From NCBI GenBank assembly GCA_028692515.1, contig JAQUXG010000083.1, positions 1-7,122 on the forward strand: a stretch of 7,122 nucleotides of DNA, written 5' to 3'. The stretch is from Kiritimatiellales bacterium. Lineage in GTDB: Bacteria; Verrucomicrobiota; Kiritimatiellia; Kiritimatiellales; Tichowtungiaceae. Made by a program: the position numbers and the translations under genes. This document shows positions 1-6,026 of the stretch, piece by piece. The notes below the pieces were generated by a model, which did no database searches, was not told the origin of the DNA, and saw nothing but the letters and a program-made list of their open reading frames with translations. Each line of letters starts with the position of its first letter. Position 1 is the stretch's first letter.

Positions 1-755
1 AAAAAAAGTTTCCGATGTTTGGAATCCTGCGTAATCCGTTCGTTGCCAGCCTGTCCGTTAGCAAGGCAGATGACCGTATCGTTAGTGCTTCGGTCGCCGT
101 CCACGGTGATCCGGTTAAAGCTCATATCGGCCGCGACCCGCAACCCGCATTGCAGCGTATGTTTATCAACCGCCGCATCGGTTAGAATGAAGGCCAGCAT
201 GGTGGCCATGTTCGGCTCAATCATTCCGGAGCCTTTGGCAAGACCGGTGATCCGTACCGGTTTTCCGTCGAGCTCAATTTCCATGGTGACGGTTTTGCTG
301 ACGAGGTCGGTGGGCATCATCGCTTCCGCAGCGTCCATTCCGCCTTCCGGGGAGAGATGTTCAAAAAGAGTTTTGATTCCGCCGGCGATGAGTTCCATCG
401 GGAGCGGTTTGCCGATGGTTCCGGTTGAGCAAACGAAGACATCAATGGGTTTGATGCCGAGCCGTCCGGCGGCGAGGGCGGCCATCGCCTCGGCATCGGC
501 CAGACCTTGTGTGCCGGTACAGGCGTTGGCGTTACCGCTGTTCATCACGATGGCCTGAGCGCCGTTGTGTTCCACCACTTTAATGTCCCATTTGACGGGC
601 GCGGCCTTCACTTGATTCGTGGTGAATACGGCGGCGGTTTCGGCCGTGACGTCTGAGACGATCAGCGCCATGTCCTTGTCATTTTTCTTTTTTTTGATTC
701 CGGCGCTGATTCCGGCGGCGGAAAACCCTTTGGGCAGAAGTAGTGTCTTTTTCAT
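1..755 (-). CDS. argJ: ArgJ, bifunctional ornithine acetyltransferase / N-acetylglutamate synthase (3' end cut by window edge)
   Basis: ArgJ moves the acetyl group from N-acetylornithine to glutamate, and in bifunctional members also makes N-acetylglutamate from acetyl-CoA, in cytoplasmic arginine biosynthesis. My translation of the minus strand from the ATG at 753-755 gives 251 residues with no stop before the edge. Family signatures seen in order are MNSGNANACTG (71-81), VCSTGTIG (108-115), PTD (148-150), the self-cleavage motif KGSGMIEPNMATML (174-187) with Thr185 as the expected N-terminal nucleophile of the beta chain, and DGDRSTNDT (219-227). The family is about 390-410 residues, so roughly the last third is outside the window. 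The start is supported by a GGAG at 765-768, nine bases before the ATG. The gene lies beyond the rpsI terminator, so it probably has its own promoter or depends on read-through; I see no clear promoter in 756-807. The autocatalytic and STNDT motifs make the assignment firm. Whether it is bifunctional or only an ornithine acetyltransferase cannot be read from this. Confidence 0.95.
   Translation of the reverse strand, partial: MKKTLLLPKGFSAAGISAGIKKKKNDKDMALIVSDVTAETAAVFTTNQVKAAPVKWDIKVVEHNGAQAIVMNSGNANACTGTQGLADAEAMAALAAGRLGIKPIDVFVCSTGTIGKPLPMELIAGGIKTLFEHLSPEGGMDAAEAMMPTDLVSKTVTMEIELDGKPVRITGLAKGSGMIEPNMATMLAFILTDAAVDKHTLQCGLRVAADMSFNRITVDGDRSTNDTVICLANGQAGNERITQDSKHRKLF
9..24. repeat. Short palindrome, copy 1 (in argJ)
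   Basis: TTTCCGATGTTTGGAA contains arms TTCCGA and TTGGAA around a TGT loop; the one mismatch would be a G-U wobble in RNA. It lies inside the argJ reading frame, encoding part of DSKHRK near residues 244-249. It is related to the copies at 2885-2903, 3706-3721 and 3738-3752. On the minus strand it is followed by ACTTT, and the 3706-3721 copy is likewise followed by CTTT. Confidence 0.45.
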
Positions 756-807
756 ATCATCCAACTCCAGAGGCGCGAGAGTACACTCCCGCACAGATTT
801 TCGGAAC

Positions 808-843
808 AAAAAAAGTCCCGGTCTCATAAGAGCGCCGGGACTT
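808..843 (-). terminator. Intrinsic terminator of the rplM-rpsI operon
   Basis: Read on the minus strand, a 9-bp perfect GC-rich stem (AAGTCCCGG / CCGGGACTT, 835-843 with 813-821) encloses a 13-nt loop. The stem runs directly into a run of seven T at 808-814, which overlaps its last base pairs. It begins 22 nt after the rpsI stop codon and separates rpsI from argJ. Confidence 0.93.
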
Positions 844-864
844 CGTTCGCAAGCCTCGTACGGC

Positions 865-1269
865 TTAGCGTTTCGAGAACTGGAAGCGTTTGCGTGCGCC
901 CGGCTGACCCGGTTTCTTACGTTCTTTCATACGCGCATCGCGGGTGAGGAAGCCGCCCTTTTTGAGGATCGGTTTCAGCTCTTCTTCTGCTTTAACCAGC
1001 GCACGGGAGGTGCCGTGAGAGATGGCACCACACTGTCCGACTTTGCCGCCGCCGGCGACCTTAACGGTCATGTCGTACTGGCCGACGCGGTCGGTCAGAA
1101 CCAGCGGACGAGCCACGGTGTCCAGCATGTCTTTGGTGTCGAAATAGTCCTGAGCGGTTTTGCCGTTCACGGTGATGAGGCCGGTACCTTTAATCAGGGT
1201 GACCCGCGCGACTGATGTTTTGCGTCGGCCTGTTGCGGCAAACTGATCCACTTTTTTAGCTGCTACCAC
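865..1269 (-). CDS. rpsI: Small ribosomal subunit protein uS9 (S9)
   Basis: S9 sits in the head of the 30S subunit; its long C-terminal tail reaches the P-site tRNA. The 134-residue product carries the family signatures GRRKTSVARV near 14-23, a VNGK motif followed by DYF, the GGGKVGQCGAISHGTSRAL segment at about 73-91, and the end LTRDARMKERKKPGQPGARK...FQFSKR with the invariant terminal Ser-Lys-Arg. The length is usual for bacteria, allowing a few extra N-terminal residues. The start is a GTG at 1267-1269, chosen because AGGAG lies six bases upstream at 1276-1280. The gene follows rplM by 12 nt, the conserved bacterial rplM-rpsI pair, and ends just before a strong terminator. The family core often has GQAGAIRHG where this has GQCGAISHG, which is a mild divergence. 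The identification is certain. Confidence 0.98.
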   Translation of the reverse strand: MVAAKKVDQFAATGRRKTSVARVTLIKGTGLITVNGKTAQDYFDTKDMLDTVARPLVLTDRVGQYDMTVKVAGGGKVGQCGAISHGTSRALVKAEEELKPILKKGGFLTRDARMKERKKPGQPGARKRFQFSKR

Positions 1270-1275
1270 GTTGTA

Positions 1276-1280
1276 CTCCT
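1276..1280 (-). promoter_or_regulatory. Ribosome binding site of rpsI (fixes the GTG start)
   Basis: On the minus strand AGGAG is followed by six bases and then GTG. There is no ATG nearby in frame, so this site decides the start. It lies in the 12-nt gap directly after the rplM stop codon, which would allow translational coupling of the two ribosomal proteins. Confidence 0.85.
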
Positions 1281-1281
1281 T

Positions 1282-1716
1282 TTAGCCTTTAAATTCGAGT
1301 GTCTGAACCTGCTGCGCCGAGTGCGGGTGGTTCGGTCCGGTGTAAACTTTCAGGCGGGTGATCGTTTTGCGCATCAGGCGGTTGTCGGGGAGCATTCCTT
1401 CGACAGCCTGCATGATGATGCGGGTTGGATTTTTTTCGCGGATGGTTGCGGCGGTACGGTGTTTCAAACCGCTGCTGTATCCACTGTAGTCCTGATAGAT
1501 CTTCTTTTCTTCCTTATTACCGGTCAGCTTCACCTTTTCGGCGTTGATGACCACCACGAAGGCGCCTGTGTCTACGTGCGGGGTATAAGTGGGTTTGTTC
1601 CGTCCGCGCAGAAGGTCGGCAATAAAGACGGCCAGACGTCCGGTGGACTTGTCCGCGGCGTCGATCACATACCAGTCGCGCTTCACATCATTTTCGTTTG
1701 CTACAAATGTCTTCAT
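1282..1716 (-). CDS. rplM: Large ribosomal subunit protein uL13 (L13)
   Basis: L13 is an early-assembly 23S rRNA-binding protein of the 50S subunit. The 144-residue product is full length (the family is about 142). It shows WYVIDAADKSTGRLA near 16-30, the segment LLRGRNKPTYTPHVDTGAFVVVINA, a TGNKEEKKIYQDYSGYSSGLK block, and the characteristic EGMLPDNRLMRKT...LKVYTGPNHPHSAQQ end. The ATG at 1714-1716 is preceded on the minus strand by GGAAAG, an acceptable ribosome binding site. It is the first gene of a two-gene operon with rpsI, driven by the promoter at 1750-1778. I see nothing abnormal in it. Confidence 0.98.
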   Translation of the reverse strand: MKTFVANENDVKRDWYVIDAADKSTGRLAVFIADLLRGRNKPTYTPHVDTGAFVVVINAEKVKLTGNKEEKKIYQDYSGYSSGLKHRTAATIREKNPTRIIMQAVEGMLPDNRLMRKTITRLKVYTGPNHPHSAQQVQTLEFKG

Positions 1717-1749
1717 TAGAAATCTTTCCGGTTCAAATGCAAGGCGGGG

Positions 1750-1810
1750 AAAATATACGAGGGGTACCCCCGTGTCAACACTCCTGCAAAAAGTTTTCTG
1801 TAAAAAGTTA
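1750..1810 (-). promoter_or_regulatory. Sigma70-type promoter of rplM-rpsI with an UP-like region
   Basis: On the minus strand a perfect -35 box TTGACA (1773-1778) is followed after 17 bases by TATTTT (1750-1755); TATATT at 1752-1757 with a 15-base spacer is an alternative. The spacer holds a perfect 10-bp palindrome GGGGTACCCC (1761-1770). Upstream of the -35 box are two AT-rich tracts, AACTTTTT, at 1802-1809 and 1788-1795, offset by 14 bases, resembling the UP elements of strongly expressed ribosomal genes. The -35 box and spacing are read directly; promoter strength and a role for the palindrome are inferred. Confidence 0.75.
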
Positions 1811-1850
1811 GGAATTGTTCTGAACCGCTCGAAAGGCTATACCCATCTCC

Positions 1851-2501
1851 ATGAAATTTTTCCGTAAAAAAGAGGTCTGGCTGCCGACCGGAAAAAGCCT
1901 GCTTCTACTGACTTTTCTTTTCGGCAGTCTTGTTTTTTGCGCAACCCGTTGCCTTTATCCTTTTCTGGCGCAACAACATCCGGTTGAAAACACCGAAATT
2001 ATCATCATTGAAGGCTGGATGGCCGATGCCGAACTCAAAGAGGCGGCCAAGGCGATTCATCCCGGCCAGATCGTAGTCACCACCGGCGGGCCGATCACCT
2101 TCGGGCAGAAAATTCTTCAATACGAAGATTATGCTGCACTGGGCACCGCGCGGCTGATTGAATTTGGAATTCCGGCGGAACAGATTGTCACCATTCCGGC
2201 TCCCGACACTGCGCGTGACCGCACCTATGTCTCCGCACAGGCCGCCCGCCAGCGGCTCGAAGAACTCGGCCTCTTCGGAAAACCCGCCAATCTTTACACC
2301 GTCGGCGCGCACGCCCGCCGCTCCTATCAAATGTTTCGCGTCGTCTTCGGCAAAGAGTATCCGATGGGCGTAATCTCCATTGAACCTCCGCATTACAACC
2401 TGAAGCACTGGTATCGCCACAGCGCAGGCTTTAAGCACGTGATGATCGAATTTATCTCCTGGATTTACGCGCAGTTCTTTCTGCTGGGTCATCATGCCTG
2501 A
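1851..2501 (+). CDS. Membrane-anchored DUF218 (ElyC/SanA/YdcF-like) protein
   Basis: This is a 216-residue protein with a basic N-terminus (MKFFRKK), one hydrophobic segment at about 15-37, and a soluble domain from about 46 that should face the periplasm. The domain has the DUF218 layout: a beta strand IIIIEGW (50-56), VVTTGG (75-80), a helix ending in GIPAEQI (106-112), PAPDTARDR (117-124, the conserved acidic-Thr turn), and LYTVGAHARRSYQMF (148-162). E. coli relatives ElyC and SanA affect envelope integrity and YdcF binds S-adenosylmethionine; no reaction is established for this protein. The GG in the first motif is followed by PITFG instead of a Ser-Glu-Ala-like segment. The ATG at 1851 has only a distant GAAAGG (1831-1836), so initiation may be weak. 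Its last 8 nt overlap the next gene. Family membership is fairly sure, function is unknown. Confidence 0.8.
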   Translation: MKFFRKKEVWLPTGKSLLLLTFLFGSLVFCATRCLYPFLAQQHPVENTEIIIIEGWMADAELKEAAKAIHPGQIVVTTGGPITFGQKILQYEDYAALGTARLIEFGIPAEQIVTIPAPDTARDRTYVSAQAARQRLEELGLFGKPANLYTVGAHARRSYQMFRVVFGKEYPMGVISIEPPHYNLKHWYRHSAGFKHVMIEFISWIYAQFFLLGHHA

Positions 2502-3012
2502 CCGCCTCCAGTGCCGCCTCGCCGAAATCGGTGCCCCCGCCGATGTGCGCGAACTTGCCGCCGAGCTCGCCGAACAGGCCGTGCGCGACCCGCTCACCGG
2601 ACTCTACAACCGCCGCTTCTTCGATGAAGCCCTTACACAGCAAGTCGAAACCGCCCGCCGCTACAACCGCGACCTTAGCTTGGTCATTTTCGATCTCGAC
2701 CGCTTTAAAGAGGTCAACGACACCCTCGGCCACGAAGCCGGGGACACCGTTCTCAAAACGTTTTCCCGTCTCTTAGTAGAAAACGCGCGCAAAGCCGACA
2801 TCGTCTGCCGCATTGGCGGCGACGAATTTGCCGTCATTCTGCCCGAAACCGAAGTTTCCAGGGTTCGGAACTTTTTAGACCGGTTTTTCCAATGTTTGGA
2901 AAATTCCGGCATAAAAGCCTCCGCCGGGGCCGCCGCTCTGCCAGCGGAAAATCTTCTTTCCATCGCCGATTCTCAGCTCCTCGCTGCGAAGTGTAAAAAC
3001 AAGAGCCGTTAA
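2494..3012 (+). CDS. Stand-alone GGDEF diguanylate cyclase
   Basis: It makes the second messenger c-di-GMP from two GTP. The 172-residue protein is almost only a GGDEF domain. It has DPLTGLYNRRFFDEAL (32-46), FDLDRFKEVNDTLGHEAGD (66-84) with the metal-binding Asp67, and the catalytic IGGDEF (107-112). A product-inhibition site RKAD (99-102) is placed exactly five residues before GGDEF, so the enzyme looks active and feedback-controlled. The domain ends normally with a serine-alanine-glycine strand and ADSQLLAAK. The first 30 residues form at most one helix, with no recognisable sensor, receiver or membrane segment. The ATG lies inside the end of the DUF218 gene (8-nt overlap, different frame), which suggests coupled translation and a membrane partner supplying the missing input. 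Enzyme type is sure; the partnership is inferred. Confidence 0.92.
   Translation: MPDRLQCRLAEIGAPADVRELAAELAEQAVRDPLTGLYNRRFFDEALTQQVETARRYNRDLSLVIFDLDRFKEVNDTLGHEAGDTVLKTFSRLLVENARKADIVCRIGGDEFAVILPETEVSRVRNFLDRFFQCLENSGIKASAGAAALPAENLLSIADSQLLAAKCKNKSR
2885..2903. repeat. Short palindrome, copy 2 (in the GGDEF gene)
   Basis: TTTTCCAATGTTTGGAAAA is a perfect inverted repeat with 8-bp arms and a TGT loop. It encodes part of RFFQCLENS (residues 130-138) in the variable helix after the catalytic motif. The preceding GACCGGTTTTTCCAA is shared base for base with the sequence leading into copy 4 in cas3. Confidence 0.55.
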
Positions 3013-3075
3013 CTTTCGTTTTAAGAAGAAAAGAACGAAAACAAATCGCCTCTCTTTTTTTTGATCGCTAAACTC

Positions 3076-3105
3076 GCTCCGCATTTTGCGAGGAGCATTC
3101 AATTG
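3076..3105 (+). promoter_or_regulatory. cas3 ribosome binding site and TTG start, within a possible hairpin
   Basis: AGGAG at 3091-3095 is seven bases before the TTG at 3103-3105. GCTCC (3076-3080) can pair with GGAGC (3092-3096), extended by GC/GC around an ATTTT loop with a two-base bulge; CTCGC/GCGAG (3073-3077 with 3088-3092) is a competing stem. Either stem would cover the ribosome binding site. The site decides the cas3 start; regulation by the hairpin is inferred. Confidence 0.6.
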
Positions 3106-5304
3106 ACCTTTTACGCCCACAGCAAAGAAAACCAGCCACCCGAAACCTGGCAGCCGCTCGACGAGCATCTAAAAAACGTCGCCGATCTCGCCGCCGACTT
3201 CGCCAAGCCTTTTGAAAGTGAAGATTGGGCATGGGACGCTGGCTGGTTGCATGACTTGGGCAAGGCCACGAATGCGTTTCAGGCGTATTTACGGCGTTGC
3301 AATGAACTGGATGATTCCGAATACGATGCCGATGGCAGTATTTCAAATCATGCCAGTGCTGGCGCGGCTTGGGCTGAAGAACAACAGGGAGCGTTAATCG
3401 GAAGGATTCTCGCCTATCTTTCCGCCGGGCATCATGCGGGTCTTCCTGATTGGTATTCAACTGAAACAGGAAATGCCGCGTTGCCATGCCGGTTAGAAGA
3501 AGGGCAGAGAAATCTTGAATATATCCGGGATTTTTCCAAGAGCGTTGCTGCCAATTTGAAAACGGTTAAACGTCCGCCGGGGTTTGTGAAGGTTCCTGCA
3601 GATTTTCATCTATGGATTCGAATGCTTTTTTCCTGTTTAACGGATGCCGATTTTCTCGATACAGAACGATTTATGAGTCCAGACAGGGTCTTGGATCGTG
3701 GCGCGTTTCCAAACATTGGAACTTTGGCTGACCGGTTTTTCCAAGCATTGGACAAGTTGGAGCAGGATGCTCCCAAAACTTCAGTAAACCTGATCCGCTC
3801 TGAAATTCGACAAGCCTGTGAAGCTGCTGCGATACAGCAACGAGGGCTGTTTTCTCTATCCGTCCCGACGGGTGGCGGCAAGACCCTGTCGGCAGTGGCT
3901 TTTGCGTTGCGTCATGTCTTGCATCATAAGCAGCATGGCTTTCGGCGAATTATCTACGTTATCCCGTACACCAGCATTATTGAGCAGACCGCCAAAACGC
4001 TATCTGGAATTTTTGGACGAGAAAGCGTGGTGGAACATCACAGCAACCTTTCGCCGGAAAAAGAAACCACCCGCTCGAGAATGGCTGCTGAAAACTGGGA
4101 TGCGCCGATCATTGTGACCACCAATGTTCAGTTCTTCGAATCGCTATTCTCTGCCAAGTCATCGCGATGCCGGAAGCTACACAATATGGTGAATAGCATT
4201 GTCATTTTGGATGAGGCGCAACTGCTACCGACGAAATGGCTTGCGCCCTGTGTGACGGCGATAAATCAACTTGTGAAAAACTACGGGGTAACTCTGATAT
4301 TGGCTACTGCGACTCAGCCGGCACTGCCCGGACTGAATGAAGTCACAGAAATAATTCCGGCAGAGTTGAATCTTTACGAACGGTTGAAACGAACCGACAT
4401 CCGGTTTCCGCAGGATATGAGCCGACGGACAGAGTGGAAGGAAACCGCCGAAGTGCTTAAAAGTCATGAACAGGTTCTTTGTGTGGTGAATACTCGACGG
4501 GACTGCTATGACCTGTTCAGGCTCATGCCTGAAGGAACTATTCATCTTTCGGCACTTATGTGTGGACGGCATCGTTCAGCGGTTATCCGGTTAATCAAAA
4601 ACCGGCTGAGAAAAGGACTGCCGATTCGGGTTGTCAGCACACAACTGGTTGAAGCGGGCGTGGATATAGACTTTCCTTCAGTTTATCGTGCGTTGGCCGG
4701 GCTGGACTCTGTTGCTCAGGCTGCCGGACGATGCAATCGGGAAGGGCGGTTGAATGACGAAGGCGCTTTGGGACAGGTACATGTCTTTATTCCGCCAAAA
4801 CCGGCACCGCCCGGTTTATTGAGGAAGGGCGAGGATAAGTTAAGAGAAATGGCTTCTGTTGCCGGTTTTGATTCTCAAAACCCTGAAGTTTTCGAACGCT
4901 ATTTCAAATTATTCTATACAGCCGTAAATGATACCGGGGCGGCATGGCTTCACGATCTGCTGGTGAAGGATGCGATTCCCAATCTGGCGTTTCAATTTCG
5001 GACGGCTGGGCAGCAATTTCAGATTATCGAAGACCAGGGACAGCGGGTCGTCTTTGTGCGCTACGGGAAAAGTGAAAAGTGGCTGAAACAGTTGAGTTGC
5101 ATCGGCCCGACACGTGAGAACATGAGGGCACTCCAACGATACTCCGTTAATCTGTCAAAATGGAATTTTGAGAGAGCCAAAGCCGATGGGTTGATTGAAG
5201 ACCTTTGGAAAGAAGAATACTGGTGCTGGGTTCCGGAATACGACCGTTGTATCGGACTGGACATCTTCGGCGGCGGCTGGTCGCCAAGCGATTTAATCCA
5301 ATAA
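3103..5304 (+). CDS. cas3: Cas3 HD nuclease-helicase, type I-C
   Basis: Cas3 is recruited by Cascade to target DNA, nicks it and degrades it while translocating 3'-5' with ATP. The start is the TTG at 3103: AGGAG lies seven bases upstream, and the protein then opens TFYAHS...WQPLDEHL as Cas3 proteins usually do. An upstream in-frame TTG at 3061 would add 14 unlikely residues. The resulting 733-residue protein has the HD nuclease domain first: His22 in LDEHL, HD at 50-51, His83 in SNHASAGA, GHH at 109-111, TDAD near 180-183. The SF2 helicase follows: Walker A SVPTGGGKT (253-261, Lys260), ILDEAQ (368-373), ATATQP (401-406), STQLVEAGVDIDFPSV (513-527), QAAGRCNREG (539-548). The C-terminal domain is complete. 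All catalytic motifs look intact, so it is probably active. cas5 follows after 17 nt. Two short palindromes lie in the HD-helicase linker coding region. Confidence 0.96.
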   Translation: MTFYAHSKENQPPETWQPLDEHLKNVADLAADFAKPFESEDWAWDAGWLHDLGKATNAFQAYLRRCNELDDSEYDADGSISNHASAGAAWAEEQQGALIGRILAYLSAGHHAGLPDWYSTETGNAALPCRLEEGQRNLEYIRDFSKSVAANLKTVKRPPGFVKVPADFHLWIRMLFSCLTDADFLDTERFMSPDRVLDRGAFPNIGTLADRFFQALDKLEQDAPKTSVNLIRSEIRQACEAAAIQQRGLFSLSVPTGGGKTLSAVAFALRHVLHHKQHGFRRIIYVIPYTSIIEQTAKTLSGIFGRESVVEHHSNLSPEKETTRSRMAAENWDAPIIVTTNVQFFESLFSAKSSRCRKLHNMVNSIVILDEAQLLPTKWLAPCVTAINQLVKNYGVTLILATATQPALPGLNEVTEIIPAELNLYERLKRTDIRFPQDMSRRTEWKETAEVLKSHEQVLCVVNTRRDCYDLFRLMPEGTIHLSALMCGRHRSAVIRLIKNRLRKGLPIRVVSTQLVEAGVDIDFPSVYRALAGLDSVAQAAGRCNREGRLNDEGALGQVHVFIPPKPAPPGLLRKGEDKLREMASVAGFDSQNPEVFERYFKLFYTAVNDTGAAWLHDLLVKDAIPNLAFQFRTAGQQFQIIEDQGQRVVFVRYGKSEKWLKQLSCIGPTRENMRALQRYSVNLSKWNFERAKADGLIEDLWKEEYWCWVPEYDRCIGLDIFGGGWSPSDLIQ
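3706..3721. repeat. Short palindrome, copy 3 (in cas3)
   Basis: TTTCCAAACATTGGAA has perfect 6-bp arms TTCCAA/TTGGAA around an ACA loop. It is the reverse complement of the core of copy 2. It encodes FPNIGT in the stretch between the HD domain and the first RecA domain of Cas3. Confidence 0.5.
3738..3752. repeat. Short palindrome, copy 4 (in cas3)
   Basis: TCCAA and TTGGA form a 5-bp inverted repeat around a GCA loop (3740-3752), within TTTCCAAGCATTGGA. It starts 17 bases after copy 3 and is preceded by the same GACCGGTTTTTCCAA string found at copy 2. In Cas3 it encodes part of DRFFQALDK. Confidence 0.4.
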
Positions 5305-5321
5305 GACGAAAGGGAAGCTCT

Positions 5322-6026
5322 ATGAGAGGATTTTGTTTGGAAGTCAGCGGGTCGTATGCCTGTTTTACACGCCCGGAAATGAAAGTCGAACGCGTCAGCT
5401 ATGATGTCATCACGCCGTCTGCAGCGCGGGCAATTTTCGATTCCATTTTGTGGAAACCGGCCATTTTTTGGCGGATCAAAAAGATCGAGGTGCTTGCGCC
5501 CATCCGCTGGATTTCCGTCAGGCGTAACGAAGTCGGAAAAGTGGCATCGCCACGTTCTGCCGGAATCATAATCGAAGATGACCGCCAGCAAAGGGCAGGC
5601 CTCTTTCTTCGCGATGTGAAGTACCGGTTGTTTGCGGAGTTTGAATTCATTCCGCCGGAAAAACGCGGGAAGGTCTCTAATCCGGTACCGGAATGGCTGG
5701 TGAATGCAGAAGAAGCTGCGGAACTGAAAATGCCGGATGTTCGCCCGGATGAAACCGAGGCCAAATATGCCGCAATGTTCGAGCGGCGGGCAAGGAAGGG
5801 TCAATGCTTCAACCAGCCCTATTTGGGTTGCCGTGAATTTTCGTGCGACTTTCGACTGGTTGATCCGCAAACAGAGCCATCGTCTCCGATTCAGGAAACC
5901 CGAGAGCTCGGTTGGATGCTCTATGATATGGATTATTCCGATCCACAAGACCTTAAACCCCAGTTTTTTAACGCAAAAATGGAGAACGGCGTCATTGACC
6001 TCGAAAACGTGGAGGTGCGCTCATGA
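5322..6026 (+). CDS. cas5c: Cas5c (Cas5d), type I-C crRNA-processing Cascade subunit
   Basis: In type I-C systems, which lack Cas6, Cas5 cuts the CRISPR transcript and then caps the 5' end of the crRNA in Cascade. The 234-residue protein has the family features YACFTRPEMKVERVSYDV (12-29), TPSAARAIFDSILWKP (31-46), VRRNEVG (67-72), DRQQRAGLFLRDVKY (87-101), ERRARKGQCFNQPYLGCREF (154-173), a GWMLYDMD segment (197-204) and FFNAKMENGVI (215-225). This closely follows the Desulfovibrio vulgaris type. The ATG at 5322 is chosen because AGGGA (5311-5315) lies six bases upstream and the family's N-terminal strand begins there; the open frame continues upstream into cas3 without support. At the positions matching the B. 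halodurans catalytic Tyr46, Lys116 and His117, I read Leu43, Lys148 and Tyr149, so only the lysine is kept. The stop overlaps cas8c by 4 nt. Confidence 0.95.
   Translation: MRGFCLEVSGSYACFTRPEMKVERVSYDVITPSAARAIFDSILWKPAIFWRIKKIEVLAPIRWISVRRNEVGKVASPRSAGIIIEDDRQQRAGLFLRDVKYRLFAEFEFIPPEKRGKVSNPVPEWLVNAEEAAELKMPDVRPDETEAKYAAMFERRARKGQCFNQPYLGCREFSCDFRLVDPQTEPSSPIQETRELGWMLYDMDYSDPQDLKPQFFNAKMENGVIDLENVEVRS
6011..6015 (+). promoter_or_regulatory. Ribosome binding site of cas8c
   Basis: GGAGG lies seven bases before the ATG at 6023-6025, inside the end of cas5c. The ATG shares the four bases ATGA with the cas5c TGA stop, so this strong site plus the overlap fixes the cas8c start. Confidence 0.85.

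Noticed and set aside
19..1215. Long plus-strand open frames at 19-558 and 619-1215
   Set aside because: They lie antisense to argJ and rpsI, whose minus-strand translations match their families over their whole length. The plus-strand products have no recognisable motifs.
1788..1809. Direct repeat AAAAAGTT twice as an operator for the DUF218 gene
   Set aside because: Two simple A/T-rich octamers are weak evidence, and they are better explained as AT tracts upstream of the divergent rplM promoter.
1905..2733. Minus-strand open frames across the DUF218 and GGDEF genes
   Set aside because: They are shadows created by the GC-rich codon use of the two plus-strand genes.
3013..3060. Possible terminator after the GGDEF gene (TTTCGTT/AACGAAA stem, then a T run)
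   Set aside because: The stem is only 7 bp and AT-rich, and the T run lies well after it with other sequence between, so it does not look like a working intrinsic terminator.
3061..3102. Upstream TTG at 3061 as the cas3 start
   Set aside because: It adds 14 residues not usual for Cas3 and has a T run in front instead of a ribosome binding site. The TTG at 3103 has AGGAG at the right distance.
5205..5321. In-frame N-terminal extension of cas5c into cas3
   Set aside because: It would overlap cas3 by 100 nt, has no ribosome binding site, and the family's N-terminus fits the ATG at 5322.
5061..5948. A 295-residue minus-strand open frame
   Set aside because: It is antisense to the end of cas3 and most of cas5c, both of which are clear. 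Its translation shows no domain, and it is rich in residues typical of shadow frames.
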